Shown: in pieces, positions 44,401 to 58,346 of the stretch
How the letters are laid out: each line of letters begins with the position of its first letter
How positions within the stretch are numbered: position 1 is the stretch's first letter
Source: Metridium senile
Taxonomy: Eukaryota; Cnidaria; Anthozoa; Actiniaria; Metridiidae
Direction: 5' to 3'
Assembly (NCBI GenBank): GCA_949775045.1
Contig: OX459107.1
Coordinates: 15,555,679-15,619,678, forward strand
DNA: 64,000 nucleotides
Notes under the pieces: model-generated
The model's database searches: none
What the model saw: only the letters and a program-made list of their open reading frames with translations
What the model was told of the DNA's origin: nothing
Translations under genes and position numbers: made by a program

Positions 44401-45200
44401 ATACCTAATATACCTAATATACCTAATATACCTAATATACCTAATATATACCTAATATATACCTAATATACCTAATATACCTAATATACCTAATATACCT
44501 AATATACCTAATATACCTAATATACCTAATATATACCTAATATACCTAATATACCTAATATACCTAATATACCTAATATACCTAATATACCTAATATACC
44601 TAATATACCTAATATACCTAATATACCTAATATACCTAATATACCTAATATATACCTGATATACCTAATATACCTAATATACCTAATATATACCTAATAT
44701 ACCTAATATACCTAATATACCTAATATACCTAATATACTTAATATACCTAATATACCTAATATACCTAATATACCTAATATACCTAATATATACCTAATA
44801 TACCTAATATACCTAATATATACCTAATATACCTAATATACCTAATATACCTAATATATACCTAATATACCTAATATACCTAATATATACCTAATATACC
44901 TAATATACCTAATATATACCTAATATACCTAATATACCTAATATATACCTAATATACCTAATATACCTAATATATACCTAATATACCTAATATACCTAAT
45001 ATACCTAATATATACCTAATATACCTAATATACCTAATATACCTAATATACCTAATATATACCTAATATACCTAATATACCTAATATATACCTAATATAC
45101 CTAATATACCTAATATACCTAATATACCTAATATATACCTAATATACCTAATATACCTAATATATACCTAATATACCTAATATACCTAATATACCTAATA
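44401..45200. repeat. ATACCTAAT minisatellite, unit B (800 bp)
   Basis: Same 9- and 11-bp units as unit A, about 150 bp longer, ending ATAGCGGAGC. Confidence 0.95.
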
Positions 45201-47300
45201 GCGGAGCTCCCAGTTTAATTTTTCTTTACAACGTCAATATGTGCATGTAAATAGTTTTTGTGCACTGGTCATAAAAGCTGTACATGATGACGTAGGCGTA
45301 TTTGTTCGTATTTGAAAGAAATACGTACTATTTCTTACTCTTCAAGGTTACTCAAGAAAAAAAAGAGAAATACTAATCTGGGATATCTATATTTTCGACT
45401 ATAAGTCAACTATATTTTTCAAGCTTTTTGCTAAAGATTATGAAAAATATACTTTTTATGCATAACGAATTGTTGACTAAATATCCAACCCAAACAATTT
45501 TTATTTTTAAAAATTAACTTAAAAAAAAAATATCGATATCACTATAGCGTTTCTAGCGAAAAAAAGGTATCCACGCGTTTAATTTAAATTCGTGACAAAC
45601 GCCGTACGTGACTTTGTGTCACGACACGTTAACGTGACAAGTTCTATTTTTGGCGCGTTTAATTTGCCACCGGCCATGGCCAAGGCACCTTTTTGCTTTA
45701 AATTTGCCTCAACCACAAGACAAAACGCTGAGAAAAATCAAGATTTTGAGCTTCAAATTGACAAAAACATTATTTGAACTAGACTTCAATAGGATGGTAA
45801 CTATGCATTAAAAGGAAAAGTCATGGCAAATCAGTTCAAAACAAAACAAAAAGTTATTTTGAAATGGAATTAAAAGCCTCAAGAATAAGTTCTACTAGAC
45901 TTTCACAAAGTCCCTTTTAGCCCCCCTGCACAAGGGACTTTTCCTACTTGCAGCGCGCCAAATTTACCGGTTGGTTTTTCAACCGGAGGCGTGGCTTATA
46001 ACGTATCAAAATCCCTCCAATCACGAAGCATTCCTCCTTCATGCTTGTCAATCATTCACCCAAGTCAAATACCTTTAGGTGTTGTGCAGAGAGCTCAAAT
46101 CACAACTGAGCTAAATCTAAACAATTTGTAGTAGTTTTTGTCGAAGAATTTCTTGTATTTAGAAGTTACTGGAATACAAAATTGTCCTCAGTTTCTGCAT
46201 GTATATATTCTGCAGTTCTGATGGAGAAAGAAAGCTAATTGTTTGGTGTTCTAGATTCTTCAGAGGATTAAGATACGGCGAAGCTGTTGACACCGCGTCC
46301 GTGGTTCCCCGACTAAGTATTTTCCTTATAGCGCTTATAAAGTTTGTTCTTAGGTGTATTTTACAACGTTTGTATTTTACATTGTATTTTACAACGTTTG
46401 GTTAGAAACTTCAACTCTTTGATATATTATCTTCGCTATCAATATTTTGAGAACATTCGTGACTATATGTCAAAGGTCGTGTATAACGCGCTCCACTCCC
46501 TGAAAGACGATCGCCATAAATTTTCGCGCCAAAAGTTTATCTCCCGATTCGATTTCCTGCAGGTGAAACAAGTCGAACTCGCCTTGCGGCTCGTAGCTCG
46601 TTTCGCGCTTCGCGCTCAACTTACTGGCTCGCTTCGCTCGTTACTGTAACAAACTTCGCATAACTAGTCCTGTGATAAACGAGTTCGACTTGGGCAAGTC
46701 TAAAGTTCTACCAACACAAGATCGAAAAGAAAAGACAAGGATTTAAAAACAAGGTATTTTATTATGAAAAACTTTGTGTAAAACATCATTTTGTTCTGTA
46801 AACAAATATTTAACGACTTTGAAGTAAAAACTACTAAAAAAAGCTCGTTTAGTAAGCATAAAATAGTCAATATTGCTAAATAAACAGAAGTTATTCAACC
46901 AATTTTAAATTATGTTTGTATTTCAATTCATCTTTGATGTTTTCCGTTGATGAGGTTTAAAAAGTACATAAATAAACACGTTTTTCAATCGACCAAAGGC
47001 AACGAAAAGTACAATTTACACATGCACAAACATCGTTTCATGTACGGTTTTTATCTCAAAAAGTAAATAAAATGGAGATAAACCTTTTCTCTTTTCTTTC
47101 TATAATAAAACAGAGATTAGTTATTACAAGTTTTTAGGTGTTTTTTTTTTTTCAAGCTCGTTATATCAAACAGTTTTTTTCGGTCTCAAAAAAACTTGAA
47201 ACAAATAATAATCTTGAACTTACTTTATCGGTGTTTATTTTCTTGAGGTTTTCTTCTCTTCAATGACATTGATCATATTTTGACGAATAAATGTATTATA
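45201..47300. other. Unit B spacer, no supported gene
   Basis: Near-identical to 29350-31449. Only isolated substitutions seen (for example 45723, 45785). Confidence 0.4.
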
Positions 47301-47670
47301 GTATAAATACAAAGGTGATTATACAAAATCGCGCGCTCTGATTGGTTTGCTATCTCGGATTATCAGCCGATAATCACCTTTTCGGACAAAATGGCTGCCA
47401 GTAGTTGTTTTGTCACTGTTAGCAAAGATGAAATTGAAAACTTTAAAGAAAATGCTGTCCCAAAATCGACAAAAGAAGCTACTAAGTTTGGTGTCAAGCT
47501 ATTTAAAGGTATCATAGTAAATTTTCACGTTTTTTTTTTTTGTCATTATATGCGAGACAAAATTTACAATTTTTTACGCGTAACGGTCGCGCTTTTAAAA
47601 AATAAAATATTTTCACTTTCAATGCTGTTTCCTTCTTTCTTTTTTGAAATAATCACCTTAGTATTTATAC
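47301..47670. mobile_element. Exon-carrying TIR element, unit B
   Basis: Same as 31450-31819, including the coding segment 47391-47508 and 3' palindrome to about 47769. It is the duplicated copy, not an independent insertion. Confidence 0.82.
47391..47508 (+). CDS. First-exon-like segment in TIR element, unit B
   Basis: Sequence-identical to the unit A exon (MAASSCFVTVSKDEIENFKE start, phase 1 donor). Passenger exon without visible partner exons. Confidence 0.4.
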
Positions 47671-47854
47671 TAAAACGATTATCCACCTCAGGCGAAGTGA
47701 TTATCGGTGAATATTTACCGAGCGGTGAGTCTTCGATATTTACACCGATAATCACTTCGCCTTCGGCGAGTGAGCGTAGCGAACGAGTGAGTTTTCTGAT
47801 ACGCATCAACGAGTGCATAAAAATCGTACAAGCATTTTCCATTCTGTAATTTAT

Positions 47855-48291
47855 TTATCTCATAGATACTGAGATTTCATAAAGCAAAACATTTAACAAT
47901 ATATAATTGTTGGGCTACAAGGTGAACATCTCTATTGACAGATATTTTTACTAAAAACAATCAAAAACTTTGCCATTGCATGAAAAAAAGTGTTTTAATA
48001 TGTATCAACTCAATTTAATTTCGTTTTGGAGCCTTCTGCAGCCATTTTTGCTCAAGTCGCAAAGGTGCCAGTTTTAGTTGTTGACAGTGAGTGTTCGTTG
48101 ATCGTGTTTCTGATTGGACGAACGATAATTTTCACTAGTGAAAATACATCGTTCGTCCAATCAGAAAGGCGAACGGTGCTTTTTCACTAGTGAAAAACGT
48201 CGTTCGCCTTTCTTATTGGCTAAATTCATCGCACGAACGAAAATTTACTCAATTAGATTTTCGTGTGTAAATCTCAGTATCTATGAGATAA
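47855..48291. mobile_element. Foldback MITE with twin palindromes, unit B
   Basis: Duplicate of 32004-32440, with both CACTAGTG-centred palindromes intact. Confidence 0.8.
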
Positions 48292-49195
48292 AGTACGTTG
48301 TATGCGTGATAAATAAGATTTTTGAATTTTTATCGAAAATATATATATCGTAGATTGTTATTTGCTCATAAAGTAAATAAATTTAAAAGTCCGTTCCACT
48401 TATATCTATGATTTTGTAGTTGTCTTTTGCGGTTACATAACTAAAATAATTACAGTTTAGATTGGGCATGGCCCGTGCACAAAACTATTTACATGCACAT
48501 ATTGATGTTGCCGGTAAGAACAGGATAATTGTTAAGATATCCTTAGGACATAATCATAGGGTATGCACTGTAAAAACAAAGGAGTCGTTTTGACCCCTTG
48601 AAGCCATTTTGACTCTTTTATAAAAAAGTCATTTTGACCCCTTTGTGGGGTCGTTTTGACCCCAAGAGTCGTTTTGACCCTACACCGGAGTCAAAACAAC
48701 ACCTCAGTAGAGTCGTTTGACACTTCAGTAGGGTTACTGGACTCTTCTGGGTGCCAAATCACTCTTTGAAGATGTCAATTTGACTCTTAGAAAGAGTCGA
48801 CAACATCCTTTACGAAGAGTCAATTTGACTCTAATGAAGAGTCAAAGACACATATCCTTCTTATATAAAGTGAATTCCACTTTCTTTTTTGTTATAATTA
48901 TTTTTCTAAGCATTGTAAAAGATTCATGAATACGATTAAGAAATAGATTGTTCCAAAGGTTTAATATCATCCCGGGAATATCATAATATCATGATCTGAA
49001 ACGCTATTCGTAATGAGGATGACATTTAGGGGCATTCACGCCGACCTTTCGTAATAATAATGGAAAATTATAGCACTATTGTATTAGAGCTAGACAACCT
49101 TTTTTGAATTTTATGTGTTCTAAAATCATTTTTTAAGCATTGAAATATTCCAAGGTTCTTATTCGGGCGAGATTCATCGATCTTTTATCGAAAAC

Positions 49196-49355
49196 AATAA
49201 CATTATTATTTACACTTGGTGGGGCTCCTGTGTAATACGGGCGGTGAAGCATGATGGGTAGTTGGCTTGGCGTTCGTTACCACACGTGCTGTAAAAAGTC
49301 GACACTTCGTACTGTTGGCAAAAACACGGCTAAAAAGGTATTTTTAGGGTAAGTG
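49196..49355 (+). other. First-exon and promoter-like segment within the transposon
   Basis: GC-richer stretch containing GCATGATGGGTAGTTGG and ending AGGTATTTTTAGGGTAAGTG, with GGTAAGTG a good splice donor. No ATG frame is evident before the donor, so it may be a non-coding first exon of a captured or element gene. Confidence 0.35.
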
Positions 49356-50655
49356 CTTCATCTTTTCTTCTCTTATAAGTACATTTAAGTTGTTATTAAG
49401 ATAGTTATCGCTTAAAATTAGATATTTAGCCCAAACTTTGTTCTAACAGATCGTGTTTGTGAAGCTTACATGACATAAGTAGGTCGTTCGTATTCGATTG
49501 TTCAAGAATCTGAACTGTCTTTGAAAATATTGTCTTAGTTTCATATTGATATGGATGTTCTTACTTCATAAAACACATTTGAAGTTCTTATAAGTCTATG
49601 CTGAGTATTTTTCTCGAATAAAATCGAATAGCAGAGGCGCTTTTCATATGTTTACTTTAGCTAACGTTCGTTCAAATTATCTTTGCGCGCCAAAATTCAA
49701 AATCTATATCTACACTATTGAAGCCATATTAAATTTGTTGTTAATGAAGACTACTACAACGTTTATAGAACGTGTATCTGGTGATCTTTTCAGAACTTCT
49801 CACTGTAAAATTCCGTGCTATTTTTTGATAATAAGAAAAATAACGTTTTGTCATGAGCAAATCAGTAGCTATTTTACTTAGGGCAACAAAATTTTCAGAC
49901 TATTTGGCAGCATACAAACTAATGCAGACTATAAAAGCTATCATAAATCTCCTTTTATTAAGCAAGTTATATGCTATTTTTTGGTATTGTTTTGCACTTA
50001 ATTTTAGTTTGGTAAATGATGCATCATGAAGTGGGGCTAGTGCCATCTACATATTTAAAGTGACATAAATGGGGGCTTGTGGTAATAGATGCTTCATTTG
50101 TAAATGAAGTGGGGCTGGTACCACTGGCATGTTTATTGTCATCTTAAATGGGGGTTTATGGTAATGCTAGATACTTCACTGGTGTTTGCAAATTTTAAGC
50201 TTAAAGAATGTTACATTTGAATTATCAGAGGACCTTATAGCTGCAAAAGATTAAAATATGTGGCTTGCCATTGTAGAAAACTGTTCTTCACAATGATAGT
50301 AAGGCTGACAATATTGTGTTGTTAAAATTAGGTGATAAAGTCTTACCTAAGATCAATGATTTCAACAATCCATTTCACATGAATGAATGTAAAATGTAGA
50401 CATCACTCAATAGAAGAACAAAAGAAGTATAAGATTCTGCATAAACATGTACATAGTAGCACTTGAAGTTTATACAGGTTTATACACATTTAAAGTGATG
50501 TTTACTCCTTAGGCTTTATTTATTATTAGGTAGTGGAGATAGTTTTCTATTGTTTAATCAGCACTATTTAGTACTAATAAGTAGTACTTGTTTCACAGGT
50601 ATAATGTTTGTACTCTATTAGTCACACTCTAAATTTCATTTCATGTTTTTTTTAG

Positions 50656-50792
50656 ACTGATGAAAGTATGACTGATGCCTTCAAGAACACTGTAACCCCG
50701 TCTTTTCTTATGGGAAATGACAACTTTTTCACACTGGATGTGATAAATGTTGATATAGATTTGATCCAGATAGTTTTTATAAGTATTTCATA
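50656..50792 (+). other. Exon-like segment with short terminal frame within the transposon
   Basis: After TGTTTTTTTTAG, a good acceptor, ATG opens MTDAFKNTVTPSFLMGNDNF then FTLDVINVDIDLIQIV to a TAA, about 34 codons. It could be the last exon of a two-exon transcript starting at the donor near 49351. Too short to classify. Confidence 0.35.
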
Positions 50793-51068
50793 ATCATTAT
50801 AATTATTAGTTATAAGGTTTCATATTATATTATTTAATCAAAATTGTTTCAGTTCTCACTCATTGGTAATGTTAAAAGTGAGTACATTTTAGGATTTTAA
50901 ATGGAAACAGGTGAACATAGTAAAAAACACTACAGCGCCGGATTAGATGTTATTGCAAAGTATTATAAATCATTTTATAGTACCGTAACAATAGTTTTTG
51001 TCTGTGTAATTTGTTTTTAGGAAATATTTATGTATAAATAACAAAAGCTTGATTTTTTAACTTTAAAA

Positions 51069-51203
51069 TGAGCTTATCGTCGGTGTAATATAATTTATGC
51101 TCACCAGTGGGGTCACAATAGCAAAAAAAAAAAAACTAGTATTATATTATCTTTTGCTATTGTGACCTCACTGGTGATTTTTACACCGACGATCAGCCTT
51201 AAA
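51069..51203. repeat. Nested hairpin in transposon
   Basis: ATCGTCGGTGTAATATAA... pairs with ...TTTTTACACCGACGAT, and CACCAGTGGGGTCACAATAG with CTATTGTGACCTCACTGGTG, around a poly-A loop. A nested MITE is likely. Confidence 0.75.
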
Positions 51204-52003
51204 ATGGCCGTATGGTGTTTGAGCAAATTGATCTAAAAAAACTTTATATGTGTTGTCAACTGCTTATTGTCAATTAGTACACATGTTTCTCTAAAACTGT
51301 GTCAGGCGTTTTCAATATTTTACTCAGTTAAGATAATGAAGATAATGATTTGATTATTTTTGTGAAATTTGAAACTTATTGCTGTAGATCAAAGACTACC
51401 TGTTATGCTGTTATTCAACAAATCCTGCCATGGATTTAAAGACACATGTCTACTTATTGAAATTAAGCAGAAAATTTGACAATACAATTATTTTTTTAAG
51501 ATCAATTTGCTCAAACACATACCGACTGTCATTTTGAGTTTAGAAAATCAAAACTCTTTATACATATATTAAATATTTCTTTAAAACAGTGATAAAAAGG
51601 TAGATTTTACACTGTAAAACAATAGGGAAGGTAACTTACGGACGTTTCAGGTGCTAGTACTTTGTGGGAGTAAAAGGGAAAATAGAAGTGTTAAGGTGGG
51701 TAAGTTACTTTTTTACGGTGTAAAATTTACCTTTTTATCACAACTGTTTCGACGCAGCTCACACTAGCTTACTGCTAGTTATAATATTTATTTTTAAAAA
51801 AAACAAAGTATTCAGACATATTCTATGGTTATTACGCTTTAAAATGATTTATAATTCTTTGAAATAATTTCTTATCAAGCTCTCATATGATTTTTTACTG
51901 AGGCACTCCGCAAGACTGCAACTGTATACTGTAACTTTGAGGTCAGCTGAATGGTCAGCTATTTTATAGGCTTTTTGAGAGCAATTATATGTTGTTTATG
52001 TAA

Positions 52004-52103
52004 TATATACAATATGAGCGGCCGATCTGTATCCGATATACAACGGCGAGTCGAAGACGAGCCGTTGTATATCGGATACAGATCGGACGCGAATATTGTA
52101 TAG
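52004..52103. repeat. Nested palindrome in transposon
   Basis: GATCTGTATCCGATATACAA and TTGTATATCGGATACAGATC pair, enclosed by TATACAATAT / ATATTGTATA. Loop GAGTCGAAGACGA. Confidence 0.8.
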
Positions 52104-52429
52104 AACTTATGAAAGTCCAACATTAGTTCTTTCATATTTTACTAAAATTGTCAAGATAAATGTAAATCTGGCCGAGAAAATTCAAGTTGAAACTTATGCA
52201 AATCAGGACGAAATCTGTATGAGATTTACAGAACTCGTCACGGCATTGAGTTCTTTTGTAAAATTCTCATTAATTATTCATGAATTTTATAAATATCTAT
52301 ATTTGTCATTATATGATATCATAATTACATGGTTGATTGTATATGGTATTTCATGAGTCATTTTAATAAATGTTTTGGCAAACTTGACACTGCTTGTTAT
52401 TGAATGTGATACACTTGGAAGGGTCAAAC

Positions 52430-52910
52430 TGGTGTCAAACGTATCACTCCTTAAAGGGGTCAAATCGATCCATCAGATGAGTTGATAGTTTTGGAGGGTC
52501 AGAACGACTCTTTCTGGTGTCAAATATATTACTCTTGGAAGAGTCAAAACGACTCCTTTAGGTGTCAAAATTATTACCCTTAGAAGGGTCAGAACGACTC
52601 TTTAGGTTTCAAAATTATTACTCTTGGAAGGGTCAGAACGACTCCTATAGGTGTCGTTATTATTACTCTTAGAAGGGTCAGAACGACTTCTTTAGGTGTC
52701 GTTATTATTACTCTTAGAAGGGTCAGAACGACTCCTTTAGGTGTCAAAATTATTACTCTTAGAAGGGTCAGAACGACTCCTTTAGGTGTCAAAATTATTA
52801 CTCTTAGAAGGGTCAGAACGACTCCTTTGGGTGTCGTTATTATTACTCTTAGAAGGGTCAAAACGACTCCTCTGTGAAAGAGTCAAAACGACTCCTCAAG
52901 GAGTCGTCAT
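52430..52910. repeat. About 60-bp subterminal tandem repeats
   Basis: Units AGAAGGGTCAGAACGACTCC then TTTAGGTGTCAAAATTATTACTCTT repeated about seven times at the right side of the transposon. The 90-codon minus-strand frame through it is an artefact of the 60-bp period. Confidence 0.88.
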
Positions 52911-53012
52911 AATGGAAGAGTCATTTTGACCCTTTAAAAGGGGTCATTTTGGGGTCAAAAAAAAACGACTCCTTTTGAGGGGTCAAAACGACTCCTTTGT
53001 TTTTACAGTGTG

Positions 53013-54775
53013 GGGGTTGGAAGGAAAGGATGTCATGATTGAGTGTAAGCCGGAACGGAACGAGGGATCTACGGAATTGTTTAGCCTAGAACAATGGAGT
53101 CCTATTGTTTCCATAACTTAATCATCGACCGAGGGACAATGGCCAGTGAGAATATATTACTATTTGAATCCCATCTTCTAATCATATTCCATCCCATAAC
53201 TCAGACTCCCAGACCTCTTCTCCCAAAACTCAAAACTCTTCTTCAATGTTTGTCGTACTGCGAAACTCGTTCCAAATGTTGCAAAGTCACATATTCCAAT
53301 AACTTCCTCTACCAGAGGAAACTTTTATTTAAAGTAATACTTCTTCCCGAAACTCAGAAATAAAACCCCAGAAAGGCCGCGACCCAGAGGGTAACGAAAA
53401 AGAAATACTATTGCCATAACAAAAAAACAAAAAAAGACATGAAATAAGTGTAAAATAAAACAAAGGGCTCCCCCAGACCAAACCGGACCAGGAACCCGCC
53501 CGAAGGCAGGTTATAGTAATATATTCTCACCAGGGAAACCCACGCACAAAGCCAATCGGACCTATAGGAGTCTAAGATATGGGAGAAGCGATCCTCGGCA
53601 ACTGCTCCCTGCTAGCCATGACTGACGAAAATGGGAATTCGTGAAGGAGAGTAGATGCATCCCCGGAAAAAATGAACGCTCCTCCCATAACTCAGAACTC
53701 TATATATACATTAACCCAAAGAAAAAAACCCTCATCCCGTTCATGGTTTTGTATGTTATGACCAATATCTTTAGGTATAATCTAAATGTAACTGGGGCCA
53801 GTGCAGATCTACTTTCTGTAGCATTTGTAAATCTCACGGTTTGTGAAGCAACGATAAATAAATACTGGCCAAATGAGCCTTGAGCCTCTTTCCCATGTTG
53901 ATTTAATTAATATTCCATTTTAGCCATTTTTGGAATCAAATCTTGTCACATTGTAAAATTACGTCCAATCAAAGCTTTCCAGAGACCAAGATTGAGGTGT
54001 TCCACAAAGAAGGCTGTCACAATAGTCATGGTAGCAGATAGCTGTGAGCGCGTTTTAGTGAATGCTTACTTCGCGTTTATTTTAAGGTACCTAGATGTTC
54101 AAAAATAAAAAATATCAAATAAATTCAAGTGATCAAAATAGTACAACATTTATACGGAACTAATTAGAATGCATGCGCTTATTCCAACAACTTTTAATGA
54201 ATTCACAGACAGAATTTCTATCGGCAAACAACTACATGCAATACAAGTGTCATTTTGTTCTCAAAAGCTACAGCATTTTGCCCAGGAACAGCAGCTCTCT
54301 GATATTTGATCATAAAAAAGTACATATATTTTTCAACATACTGAAGTATAAAACCTTCTTAAATCTTTTCATTTGATAGAAAATTAGGGATATTTCGACG
54401 GCAACGTAAGTGTCCGGTTTCTTACACTTAATTTTGCGCTAACACTTATTATAACACGTATTGTTACTTGTTTTTAATTATTTTGGAGAATCTGGGAAAT
54501 ATGAAGCTGTTATATACTTATCAACGTATTTTGCATATACAAACGATCTGCCAAAGCGACTTTTAAATTATCTGCCGTAGCCTTTCATAACAAAAGCAAC
54601 TCCTGATTCAAAGACGTTTTCAAACAATTCCAACTATAATTTTGTTTGTAGCCATTACTTTTCGGTGTATTCAGACTTTTTGTAATCACTGGTATTTGCG
54701 TGGTACGCCCTGGGCACATAATCTTAAGACTGACTAAATATATCTAGTATGTCTGTAAATATCAAAACATTATTC
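53013..54775. other. Unit B spacer continuing after transposon, no supported gene
   Basis: Homologous to 32715-34459 with scattered substitutions, small indels, and a 30-bp insertion near 54616. Confidence 0.4.
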
Positions 54776-54776
54776 A

Positions 54777-54950
<174 letters not shown>

Positions 54951-55399
54951 TTTTTTTTTAATAATAATCACTTTAATAATAATATAATATTAATATAAAA
55001 ATATATAAAACTATCTAAAAAATTTACAATTTCGATTATACTGATATAAATATACAAATTACAATGCATTCAATTTATAAAAAGGATCATCTAAGAATGT
55101 TTAACTAAATATATACACTATTACAAATCTAATTCTGATAAAAAAAAATACAAACAAATAATACAGATAAGAATAATAATAATATAAAAAGATAGAAAAA
55201 TAAATAAAAGTCTAGCTTATTCGGGCAATAGCGTTATCGAGGGAGATGTCTACATTTGTAGTATCAACAGTTCTTCTTATTGACCTTGATCCTCTAAGGC
55301 ATAGCAAAGCAGAACGTATCAGTGCAAAGGAAACTTTGGCCCTAACCCATGACATCGTATTAGCATAGTTCTCTCCCTTCTTAATCGATAATAATTCAG

Positions 55400-58346
55400 C
55401 TAAGCGTTTATGGTAAGTCTTGCACTCAGTGCCCATTCCACAGTGCCCATTCCACCTGTTGTACTGAACACTAAAGGCGTAAAAGTTCCTTGCTCCACCT
55501 CCATGACCCTGTTGGCATATTTGCGTTTCTTCTCATTCTCATGCTGCCTGTAGACTTGCTCAGGTGTCTGCTCACGGTAGGAGTCTGCATAAGGGTGGCA
55601 TACCCGGACATCAAAGTATACAGACCTCTGTCGCTCCCAGAAACCTTTGGCGTGGATGTCAAGACGGGCGTCGGGGGATCTGTTCGCACCCCTGTTCAAA
55701 GTCTCTCCGGTTATCTGCTGAAGAACCGGCTCCACCTCTACATCCTTGCACACTGTGCTCAACAGCTCTGCTTCCAGATCACGAAGCTCATTGTGACGTT
55801 GTATCACGAAGCCGCCCCTCCTACAGATCATCGCATGGTCGACATCAAATATATCTCCACAGATGCACGTCTTCGGTATGTCGGAGATTTCCCAATTATA
55901 TCTCATCTTGATGGCGTCTCTAAATTCTCGTTTGTTTAGATCGTAACCCAGATCTTTTATGGGTATTACAGTTAACCAGCTGGAAGCGCCTTTTTCCGAC
56001 GTTAGTTCTAACGCTCTCAGAGATCTCGGTGTTAGATTGCTCTTGACCATCTCTTGTGTCTCCTTTAGAAGCTCGTTTTTCCTAGCTCCTGCCTGTAGTT
56101 TAGCAGAGCGCATATCTGCCTCATCTGGAGGTTGATGGTTTTGAGTCACAATGCGTTTTACCAGGGGTTCAGTGATGGTAACTGAGGCCTGGTATTCTAG
56201 AGATGACGATTATCGATTCAGTTGGATTTGCGATACCCAGTCCGCCCATACGTACTGGGAGTGCAAGCAAGCCACGTTCGTCTGTAGTAACTTGATGCTC
56301 TGTGATGGCGGGAATCAGAACTTCAGTTAACGCACGCTCAAGTGGCTCAAGCAAGTCGGTAATATCAGGAAGTGTCCTTAAAAAATAGGTCCAGCGGTGA
56401 CGTAGACCAGCGGTAAAGGCAGCGTAACTCGCCTGAGGTTGGGATATGGCGAACTCTGCAAGCTTGCTGATTTGGCGAACCCAGTCCTCAACTTTCTCTT
56501 CAACATATTCCTCTAGGGAAGACCTGGATCCGAGGACTGCTCCAAGGTGCTTGTGGCCTTCAGAAGTGATGTTGATCGCAGTATCACCAAACACCTTTCT
56601 TGCAGCGTTCTCTCTCTCGGGCTTGGTGATTAACCAGCATTTCTTCGCGTTAGGGAAGTATCCTAATGCTGGTCCACTTTTGGAAAGATCGTCCCACCAC
56701 TTTTTGACGTCATCAAGCGAGCCACTTCCGGTTGCGTCATCCGCGAACCAGCACTGTTTGGTTGAGCTTGATAGTTGTAATCGTGTGATAAGTGGCTGAA
56801 GACTAATGGCGTACAGGCTCATAGCGAGCGGATCACCCTGCGTGGTGCCTTCAACAGATCGTAATTCTTGCCCGCCGAGAACAAAAAGCCGAGCGGGTTG
56901 TCTGTAGGTATTAATTGCATACGTAGCTACGGTTGGGCATAACACTCTCATATTGTGTAATGCTGCGGATCTGTTCAGAGCATTAAAAGCATTAGAGGCG
57001 TCGATCAGTAGGACGGCATCTGTTTCATCTGCTTCAAAGATGTTGCGCATTGCATGAATTGCAGCTTCGTTTCCACTTTTTAGCCCAGCGCATACTTGAA
57101 GTGAGCCAATTGCGTCGATGACATCAGATTTAGTTACTCTTGTCACGCACTTCCCAATAATCCTACGAAGGACTTCGCCAACTCCGATTGGTCGGACCGC
57201 GCCCTCTCCTTTGTCGAGTGGTATTAAGCGGTTAGATAATAATGCCTCGATACTGCTGGGATCAATGTACTCCGTACATAATCTTCTGGCCATTACAGCG
57301 ACAGCGTTACAAAGATCTGCGCTTGACCTCTTGAAGGATTTGCAGGCAAGCAGTCTCCTTAATCCATTTGCATCTACCCCTGAGGGTCCCCCTGAACCCT
57401 TGGTCCTGAGCGCGGCATCTCAAACCATTTCACCGTCAATTTCCTGAAACATCGTGTTTGGGACGTCTTCGATCGGTCCAAAAAGTAAGGATCCTAGGCG
57501 GGCTTCCTGTGCGTCGGGGTGCTTTTCCTTGAGTTGCATCATGACGTCATCACTTAAAGGGAGAATCCCTCCCCCGTTGTCATCACTGAGATATCGCAGG
57601 GCAGAATGAATTTGCCCTCTCATGACAAGATTAGCAAACACTTTAGCCTTATTGGGTGGTTCAGTTCTTTTAGAATTAATAAGACGTCTTTGAATCATCC
57701 GCCCTTCTCGCAATAAGGTATCAATGTCGCCTTCTTTCCACAGTGCGAGACGTTTAGCCAAACATTCCTGATGATCCTTGGCCTTAGATTTCCTGCTTAG
57801 TTTTTGAAGCCCAACGGCCATAAACACAATAGCTGCTTTGAGAGAGACATGTTGCCCTTCTGATCCATTGTTCCAATCGTTTATATGCTCAGTTAATTTG
57901 TTAATGAAATCTTTGCCAGTTTTTCCGTATGGAACAAGAAAGGTGTTCTTGCGCCATTGTGAGATTTCATTGTATGCATTATCGATGGTCAGTGTCTCAA
58001 GAGTTATTGTTTTTCCGTCATTAGAGAGCCCCCAATTAAATGAGAATGGAGTTTCCAAAGCTTTGTATTCCGGCAATTTTCCGGGCATTTCGACTGACGC
58101 GTGTTCAATAACAGAATAATCAGCTTCCATTGTTGGTGGTGTCTCCTCAGAGAATTGAACTGAAGTTGTATGCAAATTTGTGTTTAAAGTCGTCTCATTA
58201 GCATTTCGGCTTTGCTGTCTGTTTGGATTAAGATTTTCAACAATGGTTGCGCTTGAAATATTATTTAAAGCAATATTCGAGATAGTGGACTCATCGACAT
58301 CAGTATCATGTACATGTATATTGCTCGCTGAAATATTGGTGTCGAT
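55400..58346 (-). pseudogene. RT and endonuclease ORF with extra lesions, unit B
   Basis: Coding is split into three open pieces. A TGA replaces the Arg codon of GEMVRDA at about 57420-57425. A 7-bp insertion (ATCGATT) near 56210 shifts the frame after NPTES. The C-terminal 14-bp duplication shifts it again at 55442. The QGDP motif is normal here ([10 protein letters not shown]), and FADDATG, CCHC and PDARLDI motifs are present. Compared with A the pattern of private lesions shows independent decay after duplication. Confidence 0.82.

Larger units (their letters stand above)
48566..53010. mobile_element. 4.4 kb CACTG-ended TIR transposon, unit B only
   Basis: Ends are 33-bp inverted repeats starting CACTGTAAAAACAAAGGAGT, flanked by TG on both sides (48564-48565, 53011-53012). 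Unit A has one TG at 32713-32714. Subterminal regions carry many GTCGTTTTGACCC / GGGTCAAAACGACTC motifs in both orientations. A CACTG terminus with 2-bp duplication resembles EnSpm/CACTA or ISL2EU-type elements. No transposase found, so it is non-autonomous. The interior (48900-52350) includes gene-like pieces and nested hairpins. Confidence 0.88.

Noticed and set aside
52589..52861. Repetitive 90-codon minus-strand frame with LLRVIITTPKGVVLT units
   Set aside because: Product of a 60-bp subterminal repeat in the transposon, not a protein repeat gene.
48566..53010. Host gene in the interior of the unit B transposon as an independent locus
   Set aside because: The whole 4.4 kb is bounded by TIRs and absent from unit A, so the exon-like pieces moved with the element and cannot be called a native gene.
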